Positions 43,292 through 52,831 of a stretch of 64,000 nucleotides of DNA are shown piece after piece. The DNA comes from an uncultured Ruminococcus sp. GTDB lineage: Bacteria > Bacillota > Clostridia > Oscillospirales > Ruminococcaceae. The translations under genes were made by a program, and so were the position numbers. The stretch is from contig UQDR01000002.1 in assembly GCA_900539835.1 (NCBI GenBank), positions 1-64,000 on the forward strand, read 5' to 3'. Numbering within the stretch: position 1 is the stretch's first letter; each line of letters starts with the position of its first letter. Below the pieces are notes generated by a model that searched no databases, was not told the DNA's origin, and saw nothing but the letters and a program-made list of their open reading frames with translations.

Positions 43292-43703
43292 TATTCTGAG
43301 GTGCTCCTTCGCTTCTTGAATATGATCCCAATACCCCGTTCACAAATGAAACGTCAGAATCAAGAGCATATTTTCCGACAAGGTAAACTGCCTCGCTTAT
43401 TGCCACATTAACGGGTACTTTTTCGTCATAAATAGCTTCATATATTGCAAGGCGAAGAACTGCAAGATTTATTTTAGGAATTCTTTCAACTGCTCGTTTA
43501 TCACTGTATTTTGAAATTATCTCGTCAATTTCATCCGACTTTTCTATTATTCCGCACACAAGCGCTTTAACCTCGTTATTCACAATAACGCTCTCGGCTT
43601 CTGAAGCAGTTTCAAAAATTTCTTCCAAAGAATCGTCTCTTAAAAGCTTTTCAAACGTTAGGATAAGCGCACTTTCACGGACATCTCTCCTTTTTGCAGG
43701 CAC
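43284..43703 (-). CDS. nusB: Transcription antitermination factor NusB
   Basis: 139 residues from GTG 43703 (RBS AAAGGATG, 8 nt away), giving the usual start MPAKRRDVRESAL; an in-frame TTG at 43721 overlaps the RBS. All-helical NusB fold with KYSDKRAVERIPKINLAVLRLAIYEAIYDEKVPVNVAISEAVYLVGKYALDSDVSFVNGVL-type segment (positions about 63-130), the RNA- and NusE-binding face. NusB supports antitermination in rRNA operons. Confidence 0.95.
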   Translation of the reverse strand: MPAKRRDVRESALILTFEKLLRDDSLEEIFETASEAESVIVNNEVKALVCGIIEKSDEIDEIISKYSDKRAVERIPKINLAVLRLAIYEAIYDEKVPVNVAISEAVYLVGKYALDSDVSFVNGVLGSYSRSEGAPQNNE

Positions 43704-43734
43704 ACAAACACATCCTTTCAAACTTCATTCCGTT

Positions 43735-44094
43735 TTATTTATTTTCGTCAATATTTCTGACTGAACGAACTGTTATGTTTACTTTAGCGACGGTAAGTCC
43801 GAGCATACTCTGGACTGAGCTTTTTATTTTTTCCTGTACTTTTTCTGCTGCTGAAACTGCTTTTGCTCCGCTTTCAAGCACAACTCCCACTGAGACGGAC
43901 AAAACATCGCCAACCATTTCAACAGCTATATCGCCATAGCTTTTTTCATTGAATATAAACTGGCGCAGGCTTTTAGGTGATGGTGCGATATCACTGACGC
44001 CCTCAATTTCTTTTACCGCATTAGTTATAACTCCGGCAATAACATCTTCACTGACGTTAAGGCTTTTTGAAAGATCAATATTAATCTGGCTCAC
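43735..44094 (-). CDS. Asp23/Gls24 family envelope stress protein
   Basis: 119 residues, GTG start after RBS GGAGG. The family pattern is complete: SEDVIAGVITNAVKEIEGVSDI, DIAVEMVGDVLSVSVGVVLESGAK and the closing VAKVNITVRSVRNID. Members coat the inner membrane through a partner and respond to wall stress. First gene of the operon to recN; this position before nusB is typical of Clostridia (where it is often called YqhY). Confidence 0.93.
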   Translation of the reverse strand: MSQINIDLSKSLNVSEDVIAGVITNAVKEIEGVSDIAPSPKSLRQFIFNEKSYGDIAVEMVGDVLSVSVGVVLESGAKAVSAAEKVQEKIKSSVQSMLGLTVAKVNITVRSVRNIDENK

Positions 44095-44229
44095 AACAAT
44101 GCCTCCTTATTCAAGACTATTTAAGACATACATATATAGTATTATAACACATTTTTCGATTTAGCACAACTGTTTTTTTACTCTTTTCATATTTTTTGCA
44201 GCAGCTTTTCATTTAATTACCTGTCGCAC

Positions 44230-44258
44230 TTGACGTAAAGAAAAAAACGGTATATAAT
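44230..44258 (+). promoter_or_regulatory. Promoter of metG
   Basis: TTGACG (44230-44235), 17 nt, TATAAT (44253-44258), 62 nt before the ATG; no T-box is seen in the short leader. Confidence 0.8.
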
Positions 44259-44319
44259 ATTATAGTTATGAAAATAACGGAGGAAACACCCTCTATCAAT
44301 CAAAACAGGAGGATTTATT

Positions 44320-46266
44320 ATGTCAAAAAAGCCTTATTACATTACGACGCCGATTTATTATCCGTCCGGAAATCCGCACATCGGACATTGCTATACTACC
44401 GTTGCCTGCGATTCCATCGCTCGCTACAGACGAATGCAGGGCTATGATGTAATGTTTCTTACCGGAACAGATGAACACGGCTTGAAAATTGAACAGAAAG
44501 CCGCTGAAGCTGGTATTACTCCTAAAGAATATGTTGACGATATTGTGCTTAATTTCAAAAAGCTCTGGAGCTTTATGAACATAAGCTATGACAGATATAT
44601 TCGTACAACAGATGATTATCACATTGAAACTGTACAAAAAATATTCAAAGCTCTTTATGACAAGGGTTATATCTACAAGGGTGAATACAAAGGAAAATAC
44701 TGCACACCTTGCGAAAGCTTCTGGACGGAATCACAGCTTGATGAAAACGGCTGCTGTCCGGAATGTCACAGAGAAGTAACCGAAGCTAAGGAAGAGGCAT
44801 ATTTCTTTAAAATGTCGCCGTTTGCTGAGCGGATTGAAAAGCTTCTTACCGAAACAGATTATCTTCAGCCCAAGACCCGTGCAACTGAGCTTGTAAACAA
44901 CTTTATAAAGCCCGGACTTGAGGATTTATGCGTTTCAAGAACTACATTCAAATGGGGAATTCCCGTTACTTTTGATGACAAGCATGTGGTTTATGTATGG
45001 ATCGACGCTTTGTCAAATTATATATCGGCTTTAGGATATTGGAACGGTGAATACAATGATTTTGACAAGTTCTGGCCTGCTGACGTACACATGGTAGCTA
45101 AGGACATTATGAGATTTCATGCTATTATATGGCCTGCAATGCTTATGGCTTTGGAACTGCCTTTGCCGAAGCATCTTGCTGTTCACGGCTGGATCACATT
45201 CAACGGTCAGAAGATGAGCAAGTCTTTAGGCAATGTTGTTGATCCGTTCATTCTGGGTGAAAGATACGGTGCTGACTCAATCAGATATCACATTCTCCGT
45301 GAAATGGCATTGGGTGCTGACAGCTCGTTCTCTAACGAGATTATGATAAACAGAATCAACTCTGATCTTGCCAACGGTTTAGGAAACCTTGTTTCAAGAA
45401 CTGTTGCAATGGTAGGAAAATATTTTGACGGAACTCTTATAAAGGATCGTCAGGAGGGTGAATTTGACGGTGAACTGAAAGAAGCTGTTATTTCACTCAA
45501 GGCAAAAGTTGATGATTTTATTGACAAAACGCAGCTTAACAATGCACTGGCTGAGATTTTCAAGGTAGTATCCCGTGCTAACAAATACATTGACGAAACT
45601 GCTCCTTGGGTTCTTGCTAAGGATGAAGCAAACAAGCCTCGGCTTGCAGCTGTACTTTACAATCTGCTTGAAGCAATAAGAGTTACCACTTCCCTTCTGT
45701 CAGCATTTATGCCGACGACAATGCCGAAGGTATGGGAACAGATTGGCTGTACAGGTGAAGATACTGCATATGAAAACGCTGACAAATTCGGAGTGCTTCC
45801 TACTGATGTTACCGTTAAAAAGGGAGAAATACTTTTCCCGAGAATAGATGTTGACAAAGAAATTGAAGAGCTTAATGCTATCATAGGCAACTCAGCGGAA
45901 TCAGAGAAAGAACCTGAATTTGATGCTGTTCCTTTAGCTGATGAAATCACCATTGATGATTTTGCAAAGGTTGACTTGCGTGTAGCTTTAGTTAAGTCAT
46001 GCGAGAAAGTGAAAAAATCCAAGAAGCTTCTCTGCTTACAGCTTGATGACGGCATGGGCGGCAGACAGGTCGTATCGGGAATTGCTCAATGGTACACGCC
46101 TGAGGATCTGATTGGCAAGAAGGTTTTAGTTGTCGCTAATTTAAAGCCGGTTAAGCTTTGCGGAGTTGAATCTAACGGTATGATTTGCGCTGCTGACATG
46201 CCTGACGGTTCATGCAAGGTTATTTTCCCTGACATGGATTTGCCGTGTGGTGCAAAGGCAAGGTAA
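44320..46266 (+). CDS. metG: Methionine-tRNA ligase
   Basis: 648 residues. Class I core with HIGH variant SGNPHIGHCYT, a four-Cys zinc knuckle CTPC...CCPEC (about 127-147), KMSKSLG (Lys298), the anticodon-binding helical domain, and a C-terminal EMAP-type tRNA-binding domain (about 545-648, DFAKVDLRVALV ... GMICAADM). It charges initiator and elongator tRNA-Met. RBS AGGAGGA. It is followed by a stem without a T run (46280-46306) and then the tRNA-Arg gene, so read-through into the tRNA is possible. Confidence 0.97.
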   Translation: MSKKPYYITTPIYYPSGNPHIGHCYTTVACDSIARYRRMQGYDVMFLTGTDEHGLKIEQKAAEAGITPKEYVDDIVLNFKKLWSFMNISYDRYIRTTDDYHIETVQKIFKALYDKGYIYKGEYKGKYCTPCESFWTESQLDENGCCPECHREVTEAKEEAYFFKMSPFAERIEKLLTETDYLQPKTRATELVNNFIKPGLEDLCVSRTTFKWGIPVTFDDKHVVYVWIDALSNYISALGYWNGEYNDFDKFWPADVHMVAKDIMRFHAIIWPAMLMALELPLPKHLAVHGWITFNGQKMSKSLGNVVDPFILGERYGADSIRYHILREMALGADSSFSNEIMINRINSDLANGLGNLVSRTVAMVGKYFDGTLIKDRQEGEFDGELKEAVISLKAKVDDFIDKTQLNNALAEIFKVVSRANKYIDETAPWVLAKDEANKPRLAAVLYNLLEAIRVTTSLLSAFMPTTMPKVWEQIGCTGEDTAYENADKFGVLPTDVTVKKGEILFPRIDVDKEIEELNAIIGNSAESEKEPEFDAVPLADEITIDDFAKVDLRVALVKSCEKVKKSKKLLCLQLDDGMGGRQVVSGIAQWYTPEDLIGKKVLVVANLKPVKLCGVESNGMICAADMPDGSCKVIFPDMDLPCGAKAR

Positions 46267-46314
46267 ATTTCAAAAAAATGCAGCTGTCGAATAATTCGGC
46301 AGCTGCTGACATAT

Positions 46315-46391
46315 GCGCCTGTAGCTCAGCTGGATAGAGTAACAGACTCCGACTCTGTAGGTCATGCGTTCGAATCGCACCAGGCGCACCA
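46315..46391 (+). tRNA. tRNA-Arg (CCG)
   Basis: 77 nt including encoded CCA. Acceptor GCGCCTG/CAGGCGC, D-arm GCTC...GAGT, anticodon stem ACAGA/TCTGT around loop CTCCGAC (anticodon CCG, codon CGG), T-arm ATGCG/CGCAC with loop TTCGAAT. All arms pair apart from one wobble-type mismatch. Confidence 0.95.
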
Positions 46392-46417
46392 CCAGGTGCA
46401 TCGCACCTGGACCATAT

Positions 46418-46450
46418 CCCGTTATCAGTTTGTGATAACGGGGATTTTTG
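46418..46450 (+). terminator. Terminator after tRNA-Arg, first copy
   Basis: CCCGTTATCA / TGATAACGGG around GTTTG, then GATTTTTG. It is the first of a duplicated pair. Confidence 0.8.
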
Positions 46451-46551
46451 TACCCGCTTTTATCCGATAGATAAACATTTTAATAATAACATTCTCAAAT
46501 CAAAACAATTATTTTATTTTGGCACGGGCAAAGATATTGATATACGAAAAA

Positions 46552-46592
46552 TCATATCCCATTATCAGCTTGTGATAATGGGATTTTTTGTG
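46552..46592 (+). terminator. Terminator, second copy
   Basis: CCCATTATCA / TGATAATGGG around GCTTG, then ATTTTTTG. Flanks also match the first copy (CATATCCC before, GCTTTTAT after), though no tRNA precedes it. Confidence 0.75.
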
Positions 46593-46658
46593 CTTGCTTT
46601 TATTGAATTTGATTTGAATCTGAACATATTTTACTCTAATATGTGATACAAAAAACAA

Positions 46659-46685
46659 CCCCTGATTTCAAATGAAATCAGGGAT
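46659..46685 (-). terminator. Terminator of the large mannanase gene
   Basis: On the minus strand CCCTGATTTC / GAAATCAGGG around ATTT, followed by GTTGTTTTTTG. Confidence 0.8.
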
Positions 46686-46735
46686 TAGATTTTTATTTGA
46701 TATCTGACAATTCGTCGGAAATCTTGGTTTTTAAA

Positions 46736-49700
46736 TTAGCTAATGGTTTCTCCATGCCAATAATCAATAAGTGTTTGAGCTGCATTAGCGTTATATGCTG
46801 CTTCGCCGGGATATCCATGTCCTTCATCACCAATATTCATTCCGGGATAGAAGTTAATAAAGTCATATGGAGCACCTGAAATCCAAAGTGCAAGTGTTTT
46901 AGCAACTGATCTTTCATCCTGCATATACATCAAAAGACCTTTAATTGCTATTTCCATATGCTTACGCTGAGCCTCATAAGTAGCAAGCTCATTATCTGTC
47001 CATGCTGTTCTGTCCCAAACGTTTGGAGCAGTAAGTCCCTTGATACCCATTCCATATTCACCAAGGTGCATAGGAGGAATTTCTTCAGGAGCAATTCCCA
47101 ATTTACCTATAAGAATTTTCTGGAGGAAGTTCTGTTCATGGGTAAGAAGAGCGTCACGTACATCTTCAGGAGTTGTTGCTACATCTGTACTCTTCATATC
47201 TGCCGGTACAAATATATCCATAGGCATATACTGTGAAATTGAGAATGAATCAAGGCTCTTGATGAATTCACCAAGAAGAAGTCTGTTTTCTTCAGGCATA
47301 TCGTCAACAAAGAGGAGATCCTGTCTGTCTTTATATGTGATGCCTGTTCCGTTGATTCTTTCAAAATAATCATCATGATTTTCAATTTCAATCAGATATT
47401 CGATATGGTGACAGAAGTTATATCCGATGATTACGTTATCTCTGAGCAATGGATTTGCGTCTCTCTTAGCCTTGCAATATTCAACAAGTTCGATCCATTC
47501 TCCGGTATAATTCTTAATTGAAGTCATAAGCTCAGCGCCGATATCAAATCTGATAGGCTCAGAAAGCTTTGTATTTCCTATAAGCTTAAATGTCTTTTCA
47601 AGTGATTCAAAGCCCTGGTCGATCATTGCAAGATAATCGTCACCCATAGGATTAACCTTTGTGAACTCACCTCTCCACCACTGTGAACCAGGAATTGCAG
47701 TGTCTACCTTTGAATAGCTTCCTGCTTCAGGAGCAAATCTTTGCGGGTCAATATGGAGTCTGTAGTTAATGCTAACTCCCATTTTGATAGCTTCAGCCAT
47801 TATTTCAGCCTGCTGGTCAGGTGTAAGAGTATTCTTTCCGTTCACCATAATTCCTTCTTCATAAGTGTCAAGGAAGTATGTTGGGATGAAAGTCATTCTT
47901 CTTGCGCCGTATTCTCCGCCCTCGGTGAAGAAATTCATTTTATATGCAAGGTCAGGGTCTTCGATATAGTTTGCAAGATTCCAACCGCAGAATGCGATAG
48001 CAACGTCAGAACCCTTGCCGTTATCATAGAGTGACTTGTCATAAAGGTTTCCGAAGTTTCCGAACTCCTTAACTAAGTCATCCTGTGAATAAAGTTTTGT
48101 ACCATTAATATCAACATTAGAAATTACTCCTACATAATCGCCGAAGTTTTCTCTTGTTGAATCTGTTACGGTTGTATCAAGATCATCTTCCAAATCTCCA
48201 ACAGGAGGAATAAGTGTTTCAGCTGCAATTGAATATTTATAAAGAGCTTTAACAAGATTCTGTTCGTCAACTGATTTAGAAGATCTTAATGTTGAATAAA
48301 TATAAGAATATGCGCCATACTGGATTGTATTTGTAATAGGTGTACTACCCTCGCAGAAGCAGATATCATAAATAGTTGAAAGTCTGTTTGCTGCGATATC
48401 AGAAATCTCACCGTAATAAGATTTGCTTGTTTCGGAATATACAGCTTTTACTCTCTTGGATTTTCCGTTTAAAGTATACTGCATATAAAGGTTGTTTGGA
48501 TTTACATCATCAGCAAGATTTGATACATAGCTTCTTATTCCTGTACCGGAATTGAGATATAATGATGTACCGTAAATCTCTCCCTTTATCTGGCCGTTAA
48601 GAGCAACGGTTTTTGCAGAATATTTTCTTACGGTTGAATATGTCACATCACTAAGATCGACCAGTGTTACTGAAGGCAATCTGTCTGTAGTGTTGAACAT
48701 TTTCTGTGAATAATAACCGTATGTTCTCATTGCTTCAGCAAATGCCTTTTGATCAGCATTACCAACGTTAGCAAGTGAATTGATATAAGAATTCAAGTTA
48801 AGTGAAGATGAAGCTGTAGTTGCAACTTCTTTTCCGCTTGAAGTGCTTACAACAAGCTTAACAGTGAATCTCTTTGACATATCACATGATTTTACCGGAA
48901 GTGTAAATGCATATGCCTTCTGACCGTTAATTGTCTTAGTATTGCTCTTGTTAAGAGGTACTCTGAGGTCATCAAGACCCTTTGAAGTGAATATAGCTTC
49001 AACCTTATAGCTGCTGTTTATGTAACCGCTTGGAATTGTATAATATGCGTTAGCGCCGATTATACCTGTAAGTGTCAGGTTTGTTGAAACCAATTGAGGA
49101 GTTCCTGTTACTTCACCCAAGGATGAATCATCAGTTTTTGAAGAATCATCTCCCTTGCTTGGTGATTTTGTTACAGTAATCTTATAGAAGTTAATATATT
49201 CATTAGCAGTTATACCTGCATAATAAATTCCTGTTTTACCGAACTGAGAACCCTTAACAATAATTGTTGCGGGATCAGTTTTCAACTCTGTCCACTTCTG
49301 TTCTGTGATAGACTTTGAATTAAAGTAGTTTCCGTTTGCGTCAGAAACGAATGCCTTCGGGCTTGACTGTCCCTTAGCATAGATCTTAACTGTATAGTCA
49401 GAATTCAAATCATCAACTGTGAAAGGAAGTGCAAGTGAAAGCTTTGTTGCACCGCTCTTATTGTTAATGAAATCTCCGTCTACTCTTACGTCAGACGCTG
49501 AACCTGTAATATATTTAACGTTTGAATTGATGCTGTCGTCAATGATTGCCATTACTTCCTGGGCATCGCCAACAGGCTCAACTACTGAAGAGCTGTCAGG
49601 TTCTGAAGAGCTTTCTTCCTTTGAAGAACTGTCCTCTTTTGAGGAGCTGTCAGCAACAGAAGAGCTGTCAGGCTCAGAAGATGAATCGTCAGGTTTAACA

Positions 49701-52003
49701 TTTGAATCTCTTACTCCGTCAATTACATCAATTGCAACAATTGTAGCATTCTTACCTTTGATTGTTAATCCGGTTCCTGTTCTGAGCTTGTCAAAATCAG
49801 ACTGAGATAATGTAAATACATATTCATCTGCGGTAAATTCGTTTGTATAGTCTACAATTTTAACTGCTGTTCCCTTGCTGTCAAGATAGTTAAGCTGAAG
49901 CTGACAGCCACTTGCATTTTTCAGTGTGATCTTAAGCTTTCCGGATAACCATTCACTGAGATTCTTGTTAACTGTCAAAGTGTTCTGCCAGTTTCCAAGA
50001 GAAACGCTTCCTGTCCAAACTCTTGTGGATGAGTCTGTCACATTAAGTGTAAGAGTCTTGTCATTTCCTTCATAGAAGTCAAATACAAGAACAGTTTCAC
50101 CAGTTGCAAGTGAAGCGAGATAATCTGCTTTAAATGTAACTGTGTTTCCTGAAACAGTATAGTCTGTTCCTTCAGCCAGAGCAGTTTTTCCGTTGCTAAT
50201 GCCTCTGAATTCGTTGTTATTCAAAGTCATTGTAATGTCAACATCTTCAACAACAAACGGACTCTTGTCGATATCCAATGAATATGCAGACAATTCCGGA
50301 TCAATAATTGAGCTGTCTGTTACTGTAATTACAGGTGCAGGGCTGTTACCCTCTGTAAATACAAACTTAAATGTATGCTTTCCTAATTCAAGAGTTTTGA
50401 AATAATCCTTGTTAATTGTAACAGTATTTCCGTTAACGGCATAATCTGCGCCTCTTATCATTGATTTGCCATCACAAGTAAGCTCTTCAAACTGTCCGAG
50501 CATTACAAACAGGTCTGCTGTTACATTTACTGAATTGCTTCTGTCAATTGTATCAGTGCTGATTTCAGCGAGATTATTGATATTTTTTTCATTCATCTTA
50601 GCAGCAGCGTCAATCAAAAGCTGTCTTGCTTTAGGTGAACCAACCTTTGCGTCGATTTCAGCAGGTCCATAAACGGTATACTGATCGTAATCATCATAGT
50701 AATGTCTGCCGTCGCCTAAACCAGGCTGTTCTGTTTCATCGATCCATGAAGCAATCATCCAATAGTTAAAGCCCTGATATTCGATTCCTTCATAGTAATC
50801 ACCTGTCATAATAGCGAGCCAGTCTTGATAATGAGAGTCTCTTACTTTTTTATTAGTAAGACCGAATTCTTCTAATACTACAGGTTTATTTGCTTTAGCA
50901 GCTGACTGAGCGTGTCTCTTAATCCATTCAAGGTCATCGCCGTCTTTAAATCCCCACTGGTCAACATACATATGAGGAGTACCGAAGTCTATTGTATCAA
51001 TAGTCATCAGCTTGTCAAAGTCAACACCGTAATAACCTGAATATGCAGCTGAAGGAAGCTTCTGAGCATTTGCTTCCTGATATCCCATGTTGTAGAAGCC
51101 TTCATCACCGACAGAAACCATGTGATTAGGGTCAACGCTCTTTACATAAGCTGACATTTCCTCAACCCAATGATAAAGGATATGGTCATTGCAGAAAGTT
51201 GAACCGTTTCCGTCGATTGTACATCTTGGCTCATTTGCAAGCTCCCAAGCAAATACAGCTTCAGAATCTTTAAGCTTTTCGCCTGTATAATAGTTTGTAT
51301 GATTTACGAGTGTTTTAATATAATCCTTATACCACTGCTTAATTGTTTCGTTGGTATAAAACTCACAAACTGCTGTTTCATCAAGCTTATTGTTGTCAGG
51401 AGTTTCACCCTGCAACATCTGATAATACTTAATATACTGTCCCATTCCGCCGAATGCTTCCCAATAGTTTGTGAAAGTGATTATCAGCTTCATATTATTT
51501 TCTTCTGCTTTTTTAATGACATAGTCCAGTCTTCTTAAACCGTTAGCACCTTCATTAACTACCGGTTTCTTCAATTCCGGATCCCAATACTGGAAGTAAA
51601 CTCCGTCCTTTGTACCAACGCCCTGATTATTGTCATTGTTACCCTCAAAAACAGGAGTTACACCGTCTTTAAGTGTTTCGTCAGTTATAGCGCCGACATC
51701 AAGATTTCCCCAGATTCTGATTACATTAAGCCCCATATCTTTGGCATCATTCAATACATTGTCGACTGCCATTTTGGACTTATACGTCAGATAATAACAG
51801 TTAGTTCCACCATAATAATAGGTGTTTCTGTCCATCATAAAATTTGTTCCGTCAGTATAAACGAAACCTTCCGGAACGGAAGCAGCCGCCTTAGCACTTA
51901 CAGCATTGACATCATCAGCGAAAATTTCACTTGACGGCAATAAACCGGCAACCATTACAGCTGATAGTGCAAAGGAAACTATCTTCTTGGTTAAAAACTT
52001 CAT
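46736..52003 (-). CDS. Giant secreted mannanase: GH5_7-like plus C-terminal GH113-like module
   Basis: 1755 residues. Signal peptide (1-29). GH5 catalytic domain (about 45-475) with acid/base Glu258 in WELANEPR and nucleophile Glu379 in VVLEEFG, of the beta-mannanase type. Two X2-like Ig modules (about 482-565 and 570-658). A carbohydrate-binding-like beta-sandwich (about 660-763), a Ser/Asp/Glu linker (772-810), a second beta-sandwich (about 813-946) and another Ser-rich linker. A Clostridial surface-protein domain (about 968-1265, with YGTSLYLNSGTGIRSYV). Last a TIM-barrel-like domain (about 1285-1755) with FDIGAELMTS (Glu1491) and HLGEYGMG (Glu1649), which I read as GH113-like (clan GH-A). 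No dockerin or sorting signal, so it should be free or bound by its modules. Confidence 0.85.
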   Translation of the reverse strand: MKFLTKKIVSFALSAVMVAGLLPSSEIFADDVNAVSAKAAASVPEGFVYTDGTNFMMDRNTYYYGGTNCYYLTYKSKMAVDNVLNDAKDMGLNVIRIWGNLDVGAITDETLKDGVTPVFEGNNDNNQGVGTKDGVYFQYWDPELKKPVVNEGANGLRRLDYVIKKAEENNMKLIITFTNYWEAFGGMGQYIKYYQMLQGETPDNNKLDETAVCEFYTNETIKQWYKDYIKTLVNHTNYYTGEKLKDSEAVFAWELANEPRCTIDGNGSTFCNDHILYHWVEEMSAYVKSVDPNHMVSVGDEGFYNMGYQEANAQKLPSAAYSGYYGVDFDKLMTIDTIDFGTPHMYVDQWGFKDGDDLEWIKRHAQSAAKANKPVVLEEFGLTNKKVRDSHYQDWLAIMTGDYYEGIEYQGFNYWMIASWIDETEQPGLGDGRHYYDDYDQYTVYGPAEIDAKVGSPKARQLLIDAAAKMNEKNINNLAEISTDTIDRSNSVNVTADLFVMLGQFEELTCDGKSMIRGADYAVNGNTVTINKDYFKTLELGKHTFKFVFTEGNSPAPVITVTDSSIIDPELSAYSLDIDKSPFVVEDVDITMTLNNNEFRGISNGKTALAEGTDYTVSGNTVTFKADYLASLATGETVLVFDFYEGNDKTLTLNVTDSSTRVWTGSVSLGNWQNTLTVNKNLSEWLSGKLKITLKNASGCQLQLNYLDSKGTAVKIVDYTNEFTADEYVFTLSQSDFDKLRTGTGLTIKGKNATIVAIDVIDGVRDSNVKPDDSSSEPDSSSVADSSSKEDSSSKEESSSEPDSSSVVEPVGDAQEVMAIIDDSINSNVKYITGSASDVRVDGDFINNKSGATKLSLALPFTVDDLNSDYTVKIYAKGQSSPKAFVSDANGNYFNSKSITEQKWTELKTDPATIIVKGSQFGKTGIYYAGITANEYINFYKITVTKSPSKGDDSSKTDDSSLGEVTGTPQLVSTNLTLTGIIGANAYYTIPSGYINSSYKVEAIFTSKGLDDLRVPLNKSNTKTINGQKAYAFTLPVKSCDMSKRFTVKLVVSTSSGKEVATTASSSLNLNSYINSLANVGNADQKAFAEAMRTYGYYSQKMFNTTDRLPSVTLVDLSDVTYSTVRKYSAKTVALNGQIKGEIYGTSLYLNSGTGIRSYVSNLADDVNPNNLYMQYTLNGKSKRVKAVYSETSKSYYGEISDIAANRLSTIYDICFCEGSTPITNTIQYGAYSYIYSTLRSSKSVDEQNLVKALYKYSIAAETLIPPVGDLEDDLDTTVTDSTRENFGDYVGVISNVDINGTKLYSQDDLVKEFGNFGNLYDKSLYDNGKGSDVAIAFCGWNLANYIEDPDLAYKMNFFTEGGEYGARRMTFIPTYFLDTYEEGIMVNGKNTLTPDQQAEIMAEAIKMGVSINYRLHIDPQRFAPEAGSYSKVDTAIPGSQWWRGEFTKVNPMGDDYLAMIDQGFESLEKTFKLIGNTKLSEPIRFDIGAELMTSIKNYTGEWIELVEYCKAKRDANPLLRDNVIIGYNFCHHIEYLIEIENHDDYFERINGTGITYKDRQDLLFVDDMPEENRLLLGEFIKSLDSFSISQYMPMDIFVPADMKSTDVATTPEDVRDALLTHEQNFLQKILIGKLGIAPEEIPPMHLGEYGMGIKGLTAPNVWDRTAWTDNELATYEAQRKHMEIAIKGLLMYMQDERSVAKTLALWISGAPYDFINFYPGMNIGDEGHGYPGEAAYNANAAQTLIDYWHGETIS

Positions 52004-52062
52004 TGCTACTCAACCTCTTTTCAATATTTTTTTTACGAACACAGTTATTTTTTAACTTAAAA

Positions 52063-52092
52063 ATTTTCGTAAAGCAGCGAAAAAACGAAAAT
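52063..52092. promoter_or_regulatory. Inverted repeat in the mannanase 5' UTR
   Basis: ATTTTCGT (52063-52070) and ACGAAAAT (52085-52092), 14 nt apart, lie between the promoter and the start codon. Arms of this type (TTTCG/CGAAA) resemble LacI-family half-sites; an RNA hairpin is the alternative. Confidence 0.35.
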
Positions 52093-52133
52093 ATATAAAA
52101 TCACTAAAAAATAACTAAAAAAACAACACTTTT

Positions 52134-52162
52134 AGTATAACACTGTTAAAGCTAATTGTCAA
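52134..52162 (-). promoter_or_regulatory. Promoter of the large mannanase gene
   Basis: Minus strand TTGACA (52162-52157), 17 nt, TATACT (52139-52134), nearly full consensus. Transcription would start near 52127 and leave a leader of about 125 nt. Confidence 0.75.
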
Positions 52163-52476
52163 TAATCATAAAAAAAATCAAATATTCAAAAAAGTTTTTC
52201 GTATATTTAACTATATTTTTAAGAAATTTATTATACAATTCAACCAAAAAAAATTGTTTTTTGTAGAATTATCGTCATTTTATTACATTGTTTTTATTTT
52301 TAACACCTTGTATTTAAAATAATATTTTTTTAAAAATTTTATAGAAACAGGAAAGAAAATTTGTATCATATTCCAACTTAAAGCTTGTAGATTTTCGTTG
52401 AAATTTAGAATAACATGAAGGTTTCTTGTTAAAACTTATTTTCATAGGCTAATGACAGCAGCTTGCCCTATACAGT
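52163..52476. other. AT-rich intergenic, no feature seen
   Basis: Very AT-rich upstream DNA with poly-A and poly-T tracts. No ORF, stem or repeat recognised. Such tracts may assist the strong minus-strand promoter. Confidence 0.5.
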
Positions 52477-52674
52477 ATGTATAAGCAAGCAACGGAGCTA
52501 TTTGGACTACAGTTGCTCCAGCAGACATCGGGTACGGCAATAGATTTCCTCCTGCGGATTGTATGGGTCTGTCACAGAGCGGAAAAACAGCAAATGGTTA
52601 AGGACGGTAAACTTAAACCCAAGGATATAAAGAACGATAGTATTATCTTTAAAGGTGAGGATAATTTTTCTTAA
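52477..52674 (+). pseudogene. Probable gene fragment, 65 codons
   Basis: An open frame ending in a soluble, protein-like C-terminus (EKQQMVKDGKLKPKDIKNDS then IIFKGEDNFS), directly followed by a perfect terminator. The start has no RBS, and base composition changes abruptly from AT-rich to balanced near 52455. This looks like the 3' end of a larger gene whose front was lost. I do not recognise the family. Confidence 0.35.
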
Positions 52675-52688
52675 CAACTATTTGAAAA

Positions 52689-52727
52689 TGGAGCAAGTCT
52701 GAATGATTTTGACTTGCTCCATTTTTA
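52689..52727 (+). terminator. Terminator after the gene fragment
   Basis: TGGAGCAAGTC (52689-52699) / GACTTGCTCCA (52711-52721), 11 perfect pairs, then TTTTTAT. Confidence 0.85.
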
Positions 52728-52831
52728 TAAAAGTAATTTTACTGTTTTGATATTAAAGAAACCATTTCACTGACCTTTTGTTAAGAATATGGGAATAATT
52801 AAATTGTGTACACACAATATAGCATGAAAAA

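Noticed and set aside
49419..49805. Plus-strand 128-codon frame opposite the Ser-rich linker of the mannanase
   Set aside because: It is the mirror of the linker repeats in a clear coding gene and has no start signals.
46736..52003. Cellulosomal or sortase-anchored mannanase
   Set aside because: No dockerin repeat and no LPxTG-like tail; the C-terminus ends inside the second catalytic-like domain.
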